Positions 27,167-37,166 of a DNA stretch of 64,000 nucleotides are shown piece after piece. The translations under genes were made by a program, and so were the position numbers. Under the pieces are notes generated by a model that made no database searches, was not told the DNA's origin, and was given only the letters and a program-made list of their open reading frames with translations. Source of the stretch: DAISIK01 sp036822055 (GTDB taxonomy: Bacteria; Verrucomicrobiota; Verrucomicrobiia; Opitutales; Puniceicoccaceae); NCBI GenBank assembly GCA_036822055.1, contig DAISIK010000001.1:62001-126000 (forward strand), read 5' to 3'. Each line of letters starts with the position of its first letter. Within the stretch, counting starts at the first letter, position 1.

Positions 27167-27172
27167 ATCGCA

Positions 27173-28075
27173 ATGGCAGACCCCCGCTCCCCTTCCCGGC
27201 TGGTCGATGCGGACATCCTCTCCCGCGCTCGTCACCTCGGTCTCGAAGCGAAGCGGGTCGTCGAGGGCTACCGCGTCGGGGAACACCGGTCCCCCGCTCA
27301 CGGCTTCGCCATCGAGTTTGCCCAACACCGGGAATACTCTCCCGGCGACGATACCCGCCACCTCGATTGGAAGCTCCTCGCCAAGTCGGAGAAACTCTTC
27401 ATCAAGCAGTACGAGCAAGACACCAATTTTGTCGCCCACCTGCTCGTTGATGGCAGCGAATCGATGGCCTACGGAAGCGGTTTGCTAACCAAATTTGAGG
27501 CGTCGCGCATCCTCGCTGCCAGCATCTGCGAACTTGTCTTTCTCCAGGGCGACGCCGTTGCCCTTACCCTCTTCGACGACCATCTCCGCGAGCAAATCAC
27601 CCGTACCGACTCCCGGCAAAACCTCCTCAATATTTGCAAAGTCCTTGCCGAGTTCGTCCCCCAACGAACCACCGACCTCACCGCCTCCCTCAGCGCCTAT
27701 TCCCCCCATCTCCACCGCCGCGGCATCGTCATCCTCCTCTCCGATCTCCTCGTCGATCCCGATGTCTTTCTCCAAGCACTCCGCCGCCTCGCCATGAGGG
27801 GAAGCGAGGTCATTGTTTTTCAAGTTCTTGATCCCGCTGAAATTCATTTTCACATCAACGGGAACTTTCGCTTCCTCGGGCTAGAGGCCTCCGGTAACCG
27901 TTCCATCAATACCCGCGACCTTCGCAAGGATTACCTCGCTGCATTCTCAAAACACCTCCGGGCCATCCGCCGGGCTTGTGAAACTTGTTCCGCCACCCAC
28001 CACCTGGTCGATATCGGCCTCCCCCTTTCCGAGTCTCTCGCCACCTACCTGGCCTCCCGGCGTCGGATCCTTTAA
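27173..28075 (+). CDS. DUF58 / VWA-like protein
   Basis: A 300-residue protein with the DUF58 signature: REYSPGDDTRHLDWK at residues 53-67, then FVAHLLVDGSESM with the MIDAS-like DGSESM at 93-98. It carries no clear membrane segment. Proteins of this family accompany MoxR ATPases in nearly all phyla and are presumed to be their clients. It starts six bases after the MoxR gene and ends four bases before the next gene. Confidence 0.9.
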   Translation: MADPRSPSRLVDADILSRARHLGLEAKRVVEGYRVGEHRSPAHGFAIEFAQHREYSPGDDTRHLDWKLLAKSEKLFIKQYEQDTNFVAHLLVDGSESMAYGSGLLTKFEASRILAASICELVFLQGDAVALTLFDDHLREQITRTDSRQNLLNICKVLAEFVPQRTTDLTASLSAYSPHLHRRGIVILLSDLLVDPDVFLQALRRLAMRGSEVIVFQVLDPAEIHFHINGNFRFLGLEASGNRSINTRDLRKDYLAAFSKHLRAIRRACETCSATHHLVDIGLPLSESLATYLASRRRIL

Positions 28076-28079
28076 ACCC

Positions 28080-30197
28080 ATGAGTTTTCTCTCCCCATGG
28101 GCTTTCATCGGCCTCACCGCTCTGAGCCTTCCCATCCTCGCTCATCTCATCCATCGCCTTCGTCAAAAAAAAGTTCCCTGGGCCGCCATGCGGTTTATTG
28201 AGGAGGCCCTTCGCCAGTCCCGGAGCAAAAAGCGGATTAACGATCTTCTCCTTCTCCTCCTGCGTTGCCTCGCTTTGCTCTTTCTCGTCCTCGCTTTTGC
28301 CCGTCCCTTCATTGGCGAGCAGGCGGCCCTGGCCACCGAGGAGGAAGCCGTCATCCTCGTCCTTGATCTTTCCGCCAGCATGGGTGCCATTGAAGCGGGC
28401 GTCGACCGCCTCACTCCCGCCCGGCAGACTGCCCTCGAACTTTTGGACGAACTCCCCTCCCGCACCCCCGTCGGTCTCCTCTTCGCCACCGATCGGATCG
28501 AAGCCATCGCCGCCTCGCCCACCCTCGAACGAGGCCGCCTTCGCCAGGCCATTCAAGCCGCTGCCCCTCGCCCACGGGGCACCAACTTGCCTCTCGCCCT
28601 CGAAACTGCCGCTCAATCCCTGCTTTCCTTCACTTCCGGGCGTGTGATCCTCGTTTCGGACCTCCAAGCCAGTGCTTTCGAGCAGCCCCCCAGCCTTTCC
28701 GACCTCAAAACAACCTATCCAAAGATCAGCTTCGACTTCCGTCCTATCGGTGCCACCACCCAGCTCGAAAATCTGGCTGTCACCGATTTGTACCTCGCCG
28801 GATTCGGCAATGCCACACGGGGGAAAAATCAGTTCATCGTCGAAGTCACCAACTTTGGAAGCGCCCCTGCCCTCTCTGTCCCGGTGCGCCTCGCCCCCAA
28901 CGGCGGTCCCGCTGAAGCTCAAACCATTATCCCTGAAATCGCACCCGGAGATACCGCTCAGGTCGCTCTCGAGATTTTCCTCGATCAACTGGGGCTCCAT
29001 TCTGTCGAGGCCTTACTCCCTGGGGACGCCTTTCCTTACGACGATCGCCGCGCTCTCGCCTTCTCCATCGCCGACCCCGCCCGGCTCCTCCTCGTCTCCG
29101 ATGGCCAGGCCTCGACCAACCTTCCAACCCTCTTTCTTGAAAAGGCCCTCACTCCCTTTGACGACCTTCCCGGATTCTACCTTCGGTCCACTTCCCTTCC
29201 AATCTCCCAACTCGCCGCCAACCAGCTCAACAAACACGATCTCGTCATCTGGGCAGCCTCCCGCCCCCCAACACCACCCGAAGTCAATACCCTCGCCGAG
29301 TCCGTGCGCGAAGGCACTGGCGCCATCTTCTTCTCCACCCCTTCGAACGGTCCAGCCCTCGCAGCTGCACTCGCCTCAACCCTCCCCGGTCTCACCCTCC
29401 TCCCTCAGTCCGACGCCGCCATTCCCGTTTCACCGCCCTACCCTCACCCCATCACTGCCAGATGGAACGATCCCAACGCCGGCAACCTCACCAGCCTGAG
29501 GTTTTTCCAATGGAATGCCGTCACCCTGCCCGAAGCGTCCCCATTGCTCGAAACCAACTCCGGCCACTTTCTTGGAGCCGAGTACCCTCTCGGCTCCGGC
29601 GGCTTCCTCATCTTTGGATTTCTTCCCGACACCGAACTCGGCAATCTACCGATCCACCCGGCTTTTCTTCCTCTCCTCCATCGATCCATCAATCACCTCT
29701 TCCAAGCCAGCCAACCACGACTCAACCTGGAACCGGGCGACTCTTTTTCCGCCAACCTCCCCGTTAATCAACTGAACCTTCCCTTTTTCCTCACCCCCCC
29801 CGGTGGTGACCGGGAGGAGGCCCGCATCGCCGGGCGCACCATCCTCTCAAACGGACAAGCCCGTCTCACCCTCCCGGACCTCGTCGAACCCGGAATCTAC
29901 GAAGTCGCCATTGGCCAACGAGGGTCGCCCGAATTCGTTTTTACGGTGAGCTTCCCAACCGCCGAGTCGCGCCTTGGCAGCACCCTTGACCTTAACAGCA
30001 CCCCCGCGGATTCCGCTCCGACGGCCACCGATCCGGCTCTCGCCGAACTCGCCGCCAGCACCTCCTCAACCCCAAGTTGGACAGCCGAGCAGCTCTCCCG
30101 TTTTTGCCTCTTTATCGCCTGCTCATTCTTCATCGCTGAGTGGCTTCTGGCTCACTTCTCCGGCGCCTCTCGAAATCAAGCAAGCTCCCGAACCTGA
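28080..30197 (+). CDS. BatA-like membrane protein with VWA domain
   Basis: About 705 residues from ATG 28080. The N terminus is the BatA-type membrane domain: FLSPWAFIGLTALSLPIL, a basic stretch, then RINDLLLLLLRCLALLFLVLAFARPF. A VWA domain follows with MIDAS DLSASM at 96-101. The long middle is periplasmic, with domain order like other Verrucomicrobia/Planctomycetes BatA-type proteins, and a last helix near the C terminus (CLFIACSFFIAEWLL). The ATG at 28080 was chosen because it gives the family N terminus; the frame is open further upstream inside the DUF58 gene. The stop overlaps the next start (TGATG). Confidence 0.85.
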   Translation: MSFLSPWAFIGLTALSLPILAHLIHRLRQKKVPWAAMRFIEEALRQSRSKKRINDLLLLLLRCLALLFLVLAFARPFIGEQAALATEEEAVILVLDLSASMGAIEAGVDRLTPARQTALELLDELPSRTPVGLLFATDRIEAIAASPTLERGRLRQAIQAAAPRPRGTNLPLALETAAQSLLSFTSGRVILVSDLQASAFEQPPSLSDLKTTYPKISFDFRPIGATTQLENLAVTDLYLAGFGNATRGKNQFIVEVTNFGSAPALSVPVRLAPNGGPAEAQTIIPEIAPGDTAQVALEIFLDQLGLHSVEALLPGDAFPYDDRRALAFSIADPARLLLVSDGQASTNLPTLFLEKALTPFDDLPGFYLRSTSLPISQLAANQLNKHDLVIWAASRPPTPPEVNTLAESVREGTGAIFFSTPSNGPALAAALASTLPGLTLLPQSDAAIPVSPPYPHPITARWNDPNAGNLTSLRFFQWNAVTLPEASPLLETNSGHFLGAEYPLGSGGFLIFGFLPDTELGNLPIHPAFLPLLHRSINHLFQASQPRLNLEPGDSFSANLPVNQLNLPFFLTPPGGDREEARIAGRTILSNGQARLTLPDLVEPGIYEVAIGQRGSPEFVFTVSFPTAESRLGSTLDLNSTPADSAPTATDPALAELAASTSSTPSWTAEQLSRFCLFIACSFFIAEWLLAHFSGASRNQASSRT

Positions 30198-32605
30198 TGG
30201 AAACTCTCCGCCAGATCCTCTTTCCCCAGTCCCCTCCGGCTGCCCCCCAGGTGCCCACCACTCTCGCCTTTGAGGGTCTCGACCCCGGCTGGGCCATTAT
30301 CCTCTTCATCATTCTTGGCGGCATCCTTTCTTTCCTCTTTCAGAACCGCTACCGGGACCTCTCCGTCAGGAGCAAGATCCTCCTCCTCGGTCTCCGGCTC
30401 AAGCTCCTTGCCCTCATCCTTCTCCTCTGGACCTTTCCCGTTTTTATCTCCACCGTCACCGAAAAGCTGAGACAACAGTTCCTCGTTCTCGTCGACGATT
30501 CAGGCAGTATGGGCCTCCCCGATCAGCGTACGACCAGCGAGGATATCATCCGGGCAAAAATCGCCCTCGGCCAAATGGCCGCCACCCCGGAGCTTGCTAC
30601 CGGCTCCGAAACCGCCCAGCAGCCACCCCTCCTCCACACTCGCCTCGAATTGGTTCAATCCCTCCTAACCCACCCCCAACACAAATTTTGGGAGAGCCTG
30701 GCCGAGCGGTCTGACCTCGTCTTCTACCGCGTGGGTGAGCGCCTCGACGTCCCCATCTCCCCCCTCCCCGATGGCCGCTCGACCCGTGTGGCTTTCGCTG
30801 AGTCCCTCGAGGCCAACGCCTCGATCTCTCCCCTCGGGGATGCCCTCATCAAGGCCCTTGAACTCCATCGCGGAGAACCTTTGGCAGGCATACTCCTCAT
30901 CTCCGACGGAGCCTCCAACGCCGGCCGACCCTTCGAGGAGGCCGCCGCCACCCTCAACCGAGCCGCCCTCCCCGTCCACTCCCTGGCTGTGGGCATCCCC
31001 CAGCCGCCAGATCTTCGGGTTGCCACCCTCCGGGTTCCCCGCATTGGCTTCGTCGAAGAAAAGGTAATCGTCGAGGCCGAACTCAGTTCCTTTGGCCTAC
31101 CCGCCCAAACCATTACGGCCCGCCTCTTTTCCGATGAGCAGTTCGTCGAAGAAAAAGAGGTCCAGCTTCCCCGCGACGGGAACGTGACCGTTCAACTTGA
31201 GCTCATCTCAGACGATCCAGGTGTCCGGAACCTTCGATTCGAGGTCGATTCCCTGCCCGGCGAAGTTAGCGTCGAGAACAATGCGGTCGAAGATCGTATC
31301 ACCATTCTTGATACAAGGGTCCGGGTCTTCCTCGTCGATCAGATTCCCCGGTGGGACTTTCGCTACCTGCTCGACTTTCTTCAGGACGATCAGCGCCTCG
31401 CCATTGTCGCCGTTCTTCTCGATACAGACGCCTCGCTCCTCAAGTTGGAGAAGACCCCTTTCATTCCCGAGCTCCCCGACCAACCATCGCTCATCTATAA
31501 GAGCGATATTGTGGTCCTCGGTGATGTCGACCCGGCCCGCCTGGGCAAGGAGCGCATGGAGTGGATCGCCGAGTGGGTCAACCGCGACGGCGGGAGTCTC
31601 ATTTTCCTCGCTGGTCGGCGTCATCAACCCCTCAAATACCACGGCACCCCTCTCGAACCTCTCTTCCCCATCCGGCTCATTCCTTCCCTTTCTCCCGAGT
31701 TCTACGGCAAAATAACGGAAGCCCCCAAGCTCCTCGTCCGCACCCGCACTGGCCGCCTCTCCCCCTGGTTCAAACTCGCCGACCAACCCTCCAAAAACGA
31801 ATCCATCTGGAGCCAATTCAAAGGGGTTCGCTGGACAGCCCTGGTTGGCCCCGCCAAGCCGGGAGCAGAGGTTCTCCTCGTTGATGAGTCCGTCAGTCCA
31901 CCTCTGCCGGTTATAGCCCGCCATGACTACGGGCGCGGAAAGGTTGTTTTTGTCGGCACTGAAGAAACTCACCGCTGGCGCTCAGGTTTCGGGGGAAAGC
32001 ATTACAATCGCATCTGGGGGCAGATCTTCCAGTCACTCGCCGAGGAGCGTCTCAGCGGGGCTTCCCGGCAGGTCCAGATTCGCAGCGAGGCAACCCGCTA
32101 CCTCCTCGGCGAAGAAGTCAAAATAAGCGGCCAGCTCTTCCGCTCCGATTTCACCCCCCTGAACGTCGCCTCTGTCTCCGGGACGGTCGTCTACGAGGGA
32201 TCCGATCGAAATATCCCCTTGGAGCAGTCAGTCAACCTTCGTCAGCTCCCGAACCGGGTCGGGGAGTACTCCCTTACCTTCACCCCGCGAGCCGCGGGAA
32301 ACTATTCCTTTTTTACCGCCCTCGATCCCGAAGCCAAAGTTGAGTTCACTGTCGATAATCTCGTCCCCGAACTCGCTGAGGTGGCTGTCCAATCTGCAGC
32401 CCTCCAGCTCCTTTCCGAACAAACCGGTGGCCGAGCCTTTCGCTTTGAAAATATCCAGGAACTGCCCGACCTGATCGAGGATCGTTCTCTGGAGCTTACC
32501 CGGCAGAGACGCTTCGAACTAGCCCAGTCTCCCCTCTTTCTCATCCTCCTGCTCCTCCTTCCCGGCCTCGAGTGGATTGGCCGCCGTCTCGTTGACCTCA
32601 AATGA
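30197..32605 (+). CDS. Large membrane VWA / glutamine-amidotransferase-like protein
   Basis: About 802 residues. Two N-terminal helices (about 32-48 and 60-86) precede a VWA domain with MIDAS DDSGSM at 100-105. The following region has beta-rich domains and a segment around DVDPARLGKERMEWIAEWVNRDGG and HDYGRGKVVFVGTEETHRWR that resembles the class I amidotransferase-like fold found in such proteins, without a catalytic Cys. The protein ends in a last helix (PLFLILLLLLPGLEWIGRRL). It overlaps the upstream VWA gene by one base and the next gene by four (ATGA). Confidence 0.8.
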   Translation: METLRQILFPQSPPAAPQVPTTLAFEGLDPGWAIILFIILGGILSFLFQNRYRDLSVRSKILLLGLRLKLLALILLLWTFPVFISTVTEKLRQQFLVLVDDSGSMGLPDQRTTSEDIIRAKIALGQMAATPELATGSETAQQPPLLHTRLELVQSLLTHPQHKFWESLAERSDLVFYRVGERLDVPISPLPDGRSTRVAFAESLEANASISPLGDALIKALELHRGEPLAGILLISDGASNAGRPFEEAAATLNRAALPVHSLAVGIPQPPDLRVATLRVPRIGFVEEKVIVEAELSSFGLPAQTITARLFSDEQFVEEKEVQLPRDGNVTVQLELISDDPGVRNLRFEVDSLPGEVSVENNAVEDRITILDTRVRVFLVDQIPRWDFRYLLDFLQDDQRLAIVAVLLDTDASLLKLEKTPFIPELPDQPSLIYKSDIVVLGDVDPARLGKERMEWIAEWVNRDGGSLIFLAGRRHQPLKYHGTPLEPLFPIRLIPSLSPEFYGKITEAPKLLVRTRTGRLSPWFKLADQPSKNESIWSQFKGVRWTALVGPAKPGAEVLLVDESVSPPLPVIARHDYGRGKVVFVGTEETHRWRSGFGGKHYNRIWGQIFQSLAEERLSGASRQVQIRSEATRYLLGEEVKISGQLFRSDFTPLNVASVSGTVVYEGSDRNIPLEQSVNLRQLPNRVGEYSLTFTPRAAGNYSFFTALDPEAKVEFTVDNLVPELAEVAVQSAALQLLSEQTGGRAFRFENIQELPDLIEDRSLELTRQRRFELAQSPLFLILLLLLPGLEWIGRRLVDLK

Positions 32606-34293
32606 TCTCTCCCCCTCGATCCGGCACCCCCAACCGTGCAACCGGGGCGTCCTACGGTGCCTCTGCCACAAAAATCGCCACCGCCCTCCGGAGGGTTGCC
32701 CGTTCACGCACCACCCAGCGGGTACTCGCAGGTTGCGCTCAACTCGTCCTACTTTTCTCCCTTCTTCTTTCCCTTCAGCTGCTTCTCGATCTGGCCCTCA
32801 ACCTGGAGCGACCCGTTCGCCTCGCCTTCCGAATTCTCGAATCCCTGCTCTATCTCTATTTGATCAACCGGTGGATCGCCGCCCCCCTCCGCAAACACTG
32901 GGACCCCGAGGCAACTGCCCGGGTCCTCCAGAATCACTTCCCAAATCTCGGTAGTCGTCTGGTCTCGAGCCTGCAACTCGACTGCTCCTTGCCCGCAGGC
33001 AGCGGCATCAGCTCCTCCCTCATCCAGACGCTCTCCCTTCGCTCCCTCTCCGAGCTCCAGTCCTGTCCCCTTCCCACCGTTACCCCGACCAAGCCCCTCG
33101 TCTACCGCATCCTCCTTGCCCTGGCCGTGGGCTCCATTCTGATCGGCTCCATCCTTCAAACCTGGCCAGCCTCCCAGCTTCTCCTCAAGCGCTACGTCCT
33201 CCTCGCGGTCCCCCTCCCCACTGCCACCCGGATCATTCAAACTAGCGGTGACCAATCCGTTCCTCGCGGGGAAAGCCTTCGCCTCTTCGCCACTATTGAG
33301 GGAGTATCCGTCCCCCAGGGGACCGTTACCCTCAGGTTTGCCGAGGGGGGCCAGCGCGAGCTCGCCATCTTCCCCGACCCAGAAGCCCCCGGGCAATACA
33401 GCATCCATCACGGTCCCATCAACGATCCGTTCACCTACTCCTTCCGCATCAACGACGGCACCTCTGCATCATACCGGGTCAAGATCTTCGACCTGCCCCT
33501 CGTCATCGAGACCCGGTGGACCACCACCCCACCAGCCTACACTGCCCTTCCGACCCGCCAGCAGACCGGCGGACGCCTCGAACCCTTCATCGGGAGTCAA
33601 CTCTCACTCGAGGCGGTCGCCAATCATCCCCTCGCCAAAGCTGAGCTTCTGACCCTTCCCCTGCAAGACCGCTACCCCCTAACCATCAATCCCCGAGACC
33701 CCACCCAAGTCAGCGGCCAGATCACGATCGAAAACCCGAATCTCTCCGGCCTCTCCATCCTCCTCACCAGCACCGATGGAGTCACCAGTGGCTCCAACGT
33801 CATCTACCCCCTTCGCCCAAGGCTCGACCTGCCCCCCGTAGTCAACCTAACCCTTCCCACCCAGGAGATCCAAACCCTCGTTCCTGAAGCCTCTTTCACC
33901 ATTGCCGGAACAGCCAGCGACGACTTTGGCATCACCGAGTCCGTCCTCGTTTTTTCCCTTGCCCGGCCAAATAAGCAGCGAGAGGTCCTTGAACGCTCTC
34001 TCAGCCTCGACTCCGAAGGTGCCTTCAACCTGCAAGTGTCGCCCCGTGAACTCTTCCCCCGGGCCGCACCCGGCGACTCCCTCGCCTTCTCCGTCAAAAT
34101 AACGGACAATAACCCCCAGCCCTCGCTCGGTATCTCCCAGACCGGGGAGCGCCTCCTGCGACTCGTCACCCGCGCTGAAAAACAGGCTGAGCTCCTGGAC
34201 AAACTTGACCAAAATGCTGAAATGATCGAGACTCTGTCTCGCGAGCAACAGGATATCCGTTCCTCACTAGGAGATGTACTCAGCCCCCGCTGA
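32602..34293 (+). CDS. DUF4175-like membrane protein of the MoxR/VWA operon
   Basis: A 563-residue protein. The N-terminal part has about three transmembrane helices (near 43-66, 78-90 and 171-190) with the segment HWDPEATARVLQNHFPNLGSRLVSSLQL between them, as in DUF4175-type proteins. The remainder is predicted to lie outside the membrane and is beta-rich, ending in a helical stretch QAELLDKLDQNAEMIETLSREQQDI. Function is unknown. Its start overlaps the upstream VWA gene by ATGA. A TTG/ATG-rich end overlaps the possible early start of the next gene. Confidence 0.65.
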   Translation: MISPPRSGTPNRATGASYGASATKIATALRRVARSRTTQRVLAGCAQLVLLFSLLLSLQLLLDLALNLERPVRLAFRILESLLYLYLINRWIAAPLRKHWDPEATARVLQNHFPNLGSRLVSSLQLDCSLPAGSGISSSLIQTLSLRSLSELQSCPLPTVTPTKPLVYRILLALAVGSILIGSILQTWPASQLLLKRYVLLAVPLPTATRIIQTSGDQSVPRGESLRLFATIEGVSVPQGTVTLRFAEGGQRELAIFPDPEAPGQYSIHHGPINDPFTYSFRINDGTSASYRVKIFDLPLVIETRWTTTPPAYTALPTRQQTGGRLEPFIGSQLSLEAVANHPLAKAELLTLPLQDRYPLTINPRDPTQVSGQITIENPNLSGLSILLTSTDGVTSGSNVIYPLRPRLDLPPVVNLTLPTQEIQTLVPEASFTIAGTASDDFGITESVLVFSLARPNKQREVLERSLSLDSEGAFNLQVSPRELFPRAAPGDSLAFSVKITDNNPQPSLGISQTGERLLRLVTRAEKQAELLDKLDQNAEMIETLSREQQDIRSSLGDVLSPR

Positions 34294-34339
34294 TTCCCCC
34301 ACTTCAGTCCCGATTAACCCTAGAAATGGTCTCTCCGTC

Positions 34340-36277
34340 ATGTCGCCCCTTCCCTTCCGCTGCTTAACCTGCCTCGCAATCCTCTTTATCCTTAGCCCGC
34401 TCAGTCAGGTTGCGGTTTTCGGCCAGGAGGCTCGTGACCCGCGCAGCGAGGCCTACGAGATCAGTCTCCGCCAAGAAGAGGCCCGTCGCGATGCCCGTCG
34501 CATCGGCGACGAGCTCCTCTTTGCCATTGAGGAAATGGTCGTCAACCAGCTTGACCCAGACACCCTCAGCGATGTTCGCTTCCTCGCTCAACGGCTGGCC
34601 TCCCTCGGCCTCGAGGATATGGCTGCCCTCGTTGATCAACTCAATGCCGCCGCCTCTTCACCCAATCCCGAGGCGGCCACCGCCGCTCTTTTCGACGTCT
34701 ATCGGGAGCAACTCCGCATCGAGTCTGACCTCCGCGCCATCGCGCGCACCATTGCCATCCGCCGCCTTTTCGAGGACCTCAACCGCCAGGTCAACAGCCT
34801 CCTCCAGCGCCAACTTAAAAATTGGCGCCTCACCGGAGAGCTCCAAAACGCCTCCCACGGATCTCGCTCCCTCCTCCTCATCGTTGGCGAACAGCAAAGC
34901 ATCGGCGACGATATCCAAACCTTCTTTCAATCCGGCGAAAGCCTTGCCTCAAGGTTCACCGAAAACCTCAACCAACGGGCCGCCAACACCACCGCCTCCT
35001 TCACCCGCAATGTCAATGGAGCCACCCTCAAACGGCTAGCCACCGAGGCAAATAGCCAGTTGGCCGATGCCAACCTGGCGGCCGCCGCCCGGACACAGGC
35101 TCGCATTGTTGCCGAGCTCCGGCGCATTCATCAAATCATCCTCTCCATGCAGCCTAGCAGCCAACGGCTCGCAGATGCACTCAATCGCTCAGCCGAGCTC
35201 GCCCAGGCGCAAGCACAACTCGATGCTGCAGCCGCATCTGAAGGGCTCAATCAAGCCCAGAAAGACCAGCAAAAAGCTCTCGCAGACGAGGCCGCCCTTC
35301 TCGCCAGCCAGATCGCCGATCTCTCTCCCGAGGCCAACGCCGCCCTCGAGCAAGCCCGCGCCGCCATGGCTGAGCAAGCAGAGGCCCAAGCCTCCTCGGA
35401 CGCCTCCAGACCCCAAGGTGCCAATCCTCCCCCACCAACTCCTTCTCCGGAATCCGCCCCGCCCACCGAAGCCAACCAAGCTTCGCCATCCGAAACAGCC
35501 GCTGCCGCCTCTCCTCCCCCACCAGCCTCCGACCCTCAAGCATCCGGAGCTTCTGAGCCGGATAGTGCAACACCCCCACCTTCTCCTGCCTCCGAGGCAC
35601 TGCAAACAGCCCAAGCCGCCCTTTCCGACGCCCTCGAGCAAGCTACCCAAGCAGAAATCGCTTCGGCCGAAGCCACCGCTTCCGCCCTTTCCGAGGCTGC
35701 CGAAGCTGCCACCAGAGCCGAAAGCGCCCTTGGCCAAAACCAGACCGGCTCTGAAACATCGACCGGCAACCAACCCGCGGCCAGCGATCCTCAAACCGAA
35801 ATAGAGGCTGCCCTCGCCGCCACCGAGCAGGCCGCTGGTCAGGAGGCCGCCCAGCGTACCGATGCCCGCGCCGCCCTTTCCGAAGCCAAAGCCGCCCTTG
35901 AAAAAGCAGGCCAAGCCGTCCGCGACAACCAAACTCAAGCAGCTCAGGAATCGCTCCAGGAGGCCCGCGCCCAGCTCACCGCCGCTCAAAATGCCATCGG
36001 TCGCTCACCAGCCAACCAGGCGTCAAGCACCGGGGAACTGGTTGATTCAGAAAGCCGGGCTTCCGCAGATGAACAGCAGGGCACCCGGGATTCTTTCGGC
36101 TCGTCAGACTCCGGCCTCATTGGCGGGTCAGGGGAGGGAGATGGTCTGGTCGTTCAAACTGAGCTCGTTCTCAGCGATGCGGACCGGGCCGCCTTCGAGA
36201 GCCTCCGCACCGAGTCCTATCCCGAGGAGTTCGCCCCTTGGATCTACGCCTATCGCAAAAAACTAGCCGAGGATTAA
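34340..36277 (+). CDS. Exported Ala/Pro/Gln-rich coiled-coil protein
   Basis: About 645 residues from ATG 34340, which gives a clean signal peptide (LTCLAILFILSPLSQVAVFGQ). The ATG at 34274, inside the previous gene, would add 22 residues. Residues about 30-330 are long helical coiled coils. Residues about 340-470 are low-complexity Ala/Pro/Ser/Glu sequence, and the part after that is Ala-rich with repeating QA and EA units. The C terminus has an ordered end, SYPEEFAPWIYAYRKKLAED, like the tail of related proteins in such operons. It would sit in the periplasm next to the VWA proteins. Confidence 0.65.
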   Translation: MSPLPFRCLTCLAILFILSPLSQVAVFGQEARDPRSEAYEISLRQEEARRDARRIGDELLFAIEEMVVNQLDPDTLSDVRFLAQRLASLGLEDMAALVDQLNAAASSPNPEAATAALFDVYREQLRIESDLRAIARTIAIRRLFEDLNRQVNSLLQRQLKNWRLTGELQNASHGSRSLLLIVGEQQSIGDDIQTFFQSGESLASRFTENLNQRAANTTASFTRNVNGATLKRLATEANSQLADANLAAAARTQARIVAELRRIHQIILSMQPSSQRLADALNRSAELAQAQAQLDAAAASEGLNQAQKDQQKALADEAALLASQIADLSPEANAALEQARAAMAEQAEAQASSDASRPQGANPPPPTPSPESAPPTEANQASPSETAAAASPPPPASDPQASGASEPDSATPPPSPASEALQTAQAALSDALEQATQAEIASAEATASALSEAAEAATRAESALGQNQTGSETSTGNQPAASDPQTEIEAALAATEQAAGQEAAQRTDARAALSEAKAALEKAGQAVRDNQTQAAQESLQEARAQLTAAQNAIGRSPANQASSTGELVDSESRASADEQQGTRDSFGSSDSGLIGGSGEGDGLVVQTELVLSDADRAAFESLRTESYPEEFAPWIYAYRKKLAED

Positions 36278-36279
36278 TT

Positions 36280-37086
36280 ATGCCCCCTCTCTCCCATTTC
36301 CCCGTCCGCTTTACCCTCCTCCTCACCCTTCTTGCCCCACCCCTTTCCTTCGCCCAAGACCGGGTCGAAGCTTTTGGCAGCCCTCAGAGAGACTTCAAAG
36401 GAACCGCCGCCTTCGTCGGAACCTTCTACGACCTCAAACAATCCCAAACTCGCGAACCGATCAAAAACGCCCCTAAACAGTACTGGGAGGTCATCCGCCA
36501 GTTTATCGACGGAGGTTTTCATGAGGCCAAACTCGATCAATTTTTTCGCGCTGGCCTTCCCCTCTACACCAACCTGATCCATATTAAAAGTATGGATGCC
36601 AATGCAGCGCCGAGGGCTTTTGGTGTCGAGGAGGTGGTTGAACCACGCCTCTGGATCATTCACTACCGTGCCCAAGTGGCGCCCCCCAGGGATGGCCGCT
36701 ACCGCCTTGCCGGAGGCGCCGACGACGTCCTCCTCGCTGCCATCAACGGTAGAATGGTTCTTGCTGGCCAGTATGTGGATCGTGAGATGGAGGCCATTGG
36801 CTGGGAAAGTCCACCCGGCAACGTCGAACCCTGGCCCTTAATCGACCCCCGCGCCCGCTGGGGCTTATGGTTGGATCTAAAGGCCGACCAACCGGTGGAC
36901 CTTGATGTCATTGTTGGAGAGCGCCCGGGAGGAAGATTTCACGCAGGGCTGGCCTTCCACGAAGAAGGAGGTTCTTTTCGAGTCACCCAGGATGGCAAAC
37001 GCGTCGTCCTCCCCGTGCTCGAGCTCGTACCCTACGGATCTCCCGAGGCCGAACAAAAACCCGACGCCTGGCGAGTCTTTCCTTGA
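36280..37086 (+). CDS. Exported PA14-like protein, last gene of the MoxR/VWA operon
   Basis: About 268 residues from ATG 36280, only two bases after the stop of the coiled-coil gene. A signal peptide ends near PPLSFAQD. The middle (YRLAGGADDVLLAAINGRMVLAG) looks like the small PA14 fold, which often binds sugars or mediates adhesion; the match is by pattern only. The partner and ligand are unknown. A longer reading from 36238 overlaps the previous gene and is less likely. Confidence 0.55.
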   Translation: MPPLSHFPVRFTLLLTLLAPPLSFAQDRVEAFGSPQRDFKGTAAFVGTFYDLKQSQTREPIKNAPKQYWEVIRQFIDGGFHEAKLDQFFRAGLPLYTNLIHIKSMDANAAPRAFGVEEVVEPRLWIIHYRAQVAPPRDGRYRLAGGADDVLLAAINGRMVLAGQYVDREMEAIGWESPPGNVEPWPLIDPRARWGLWLDLKADQPVDLDVIVGERPGGRFHAGLAFHEEGGSFRVTQDGKRVVLPVLELVPYGSPEAEQKPDAWRVFP

Positions 37087-37166
37087 TCGCGGGGGCGGCC
37101 ATCACCGCCACGCCGGCTCCGCCTTACAGCCCTCCCCGAACTGCCGCTAATCTTTCCTCGACCAAT

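Noticed and set aside
27906..29000. A 364-residue minus-strand frame across the BatA-like gene.
   Set aside because: The plus-strand gene has clear family motifs; the minus frame has shadow-like Gly/Glu-rich composition.
35189..35989. A 266-residue Gly/Leu-rich minus-strand frame.
   Set aside because: It is the complement of the Ala/Pro low-complexity part of the coiled-coil protein, not an independent gene.
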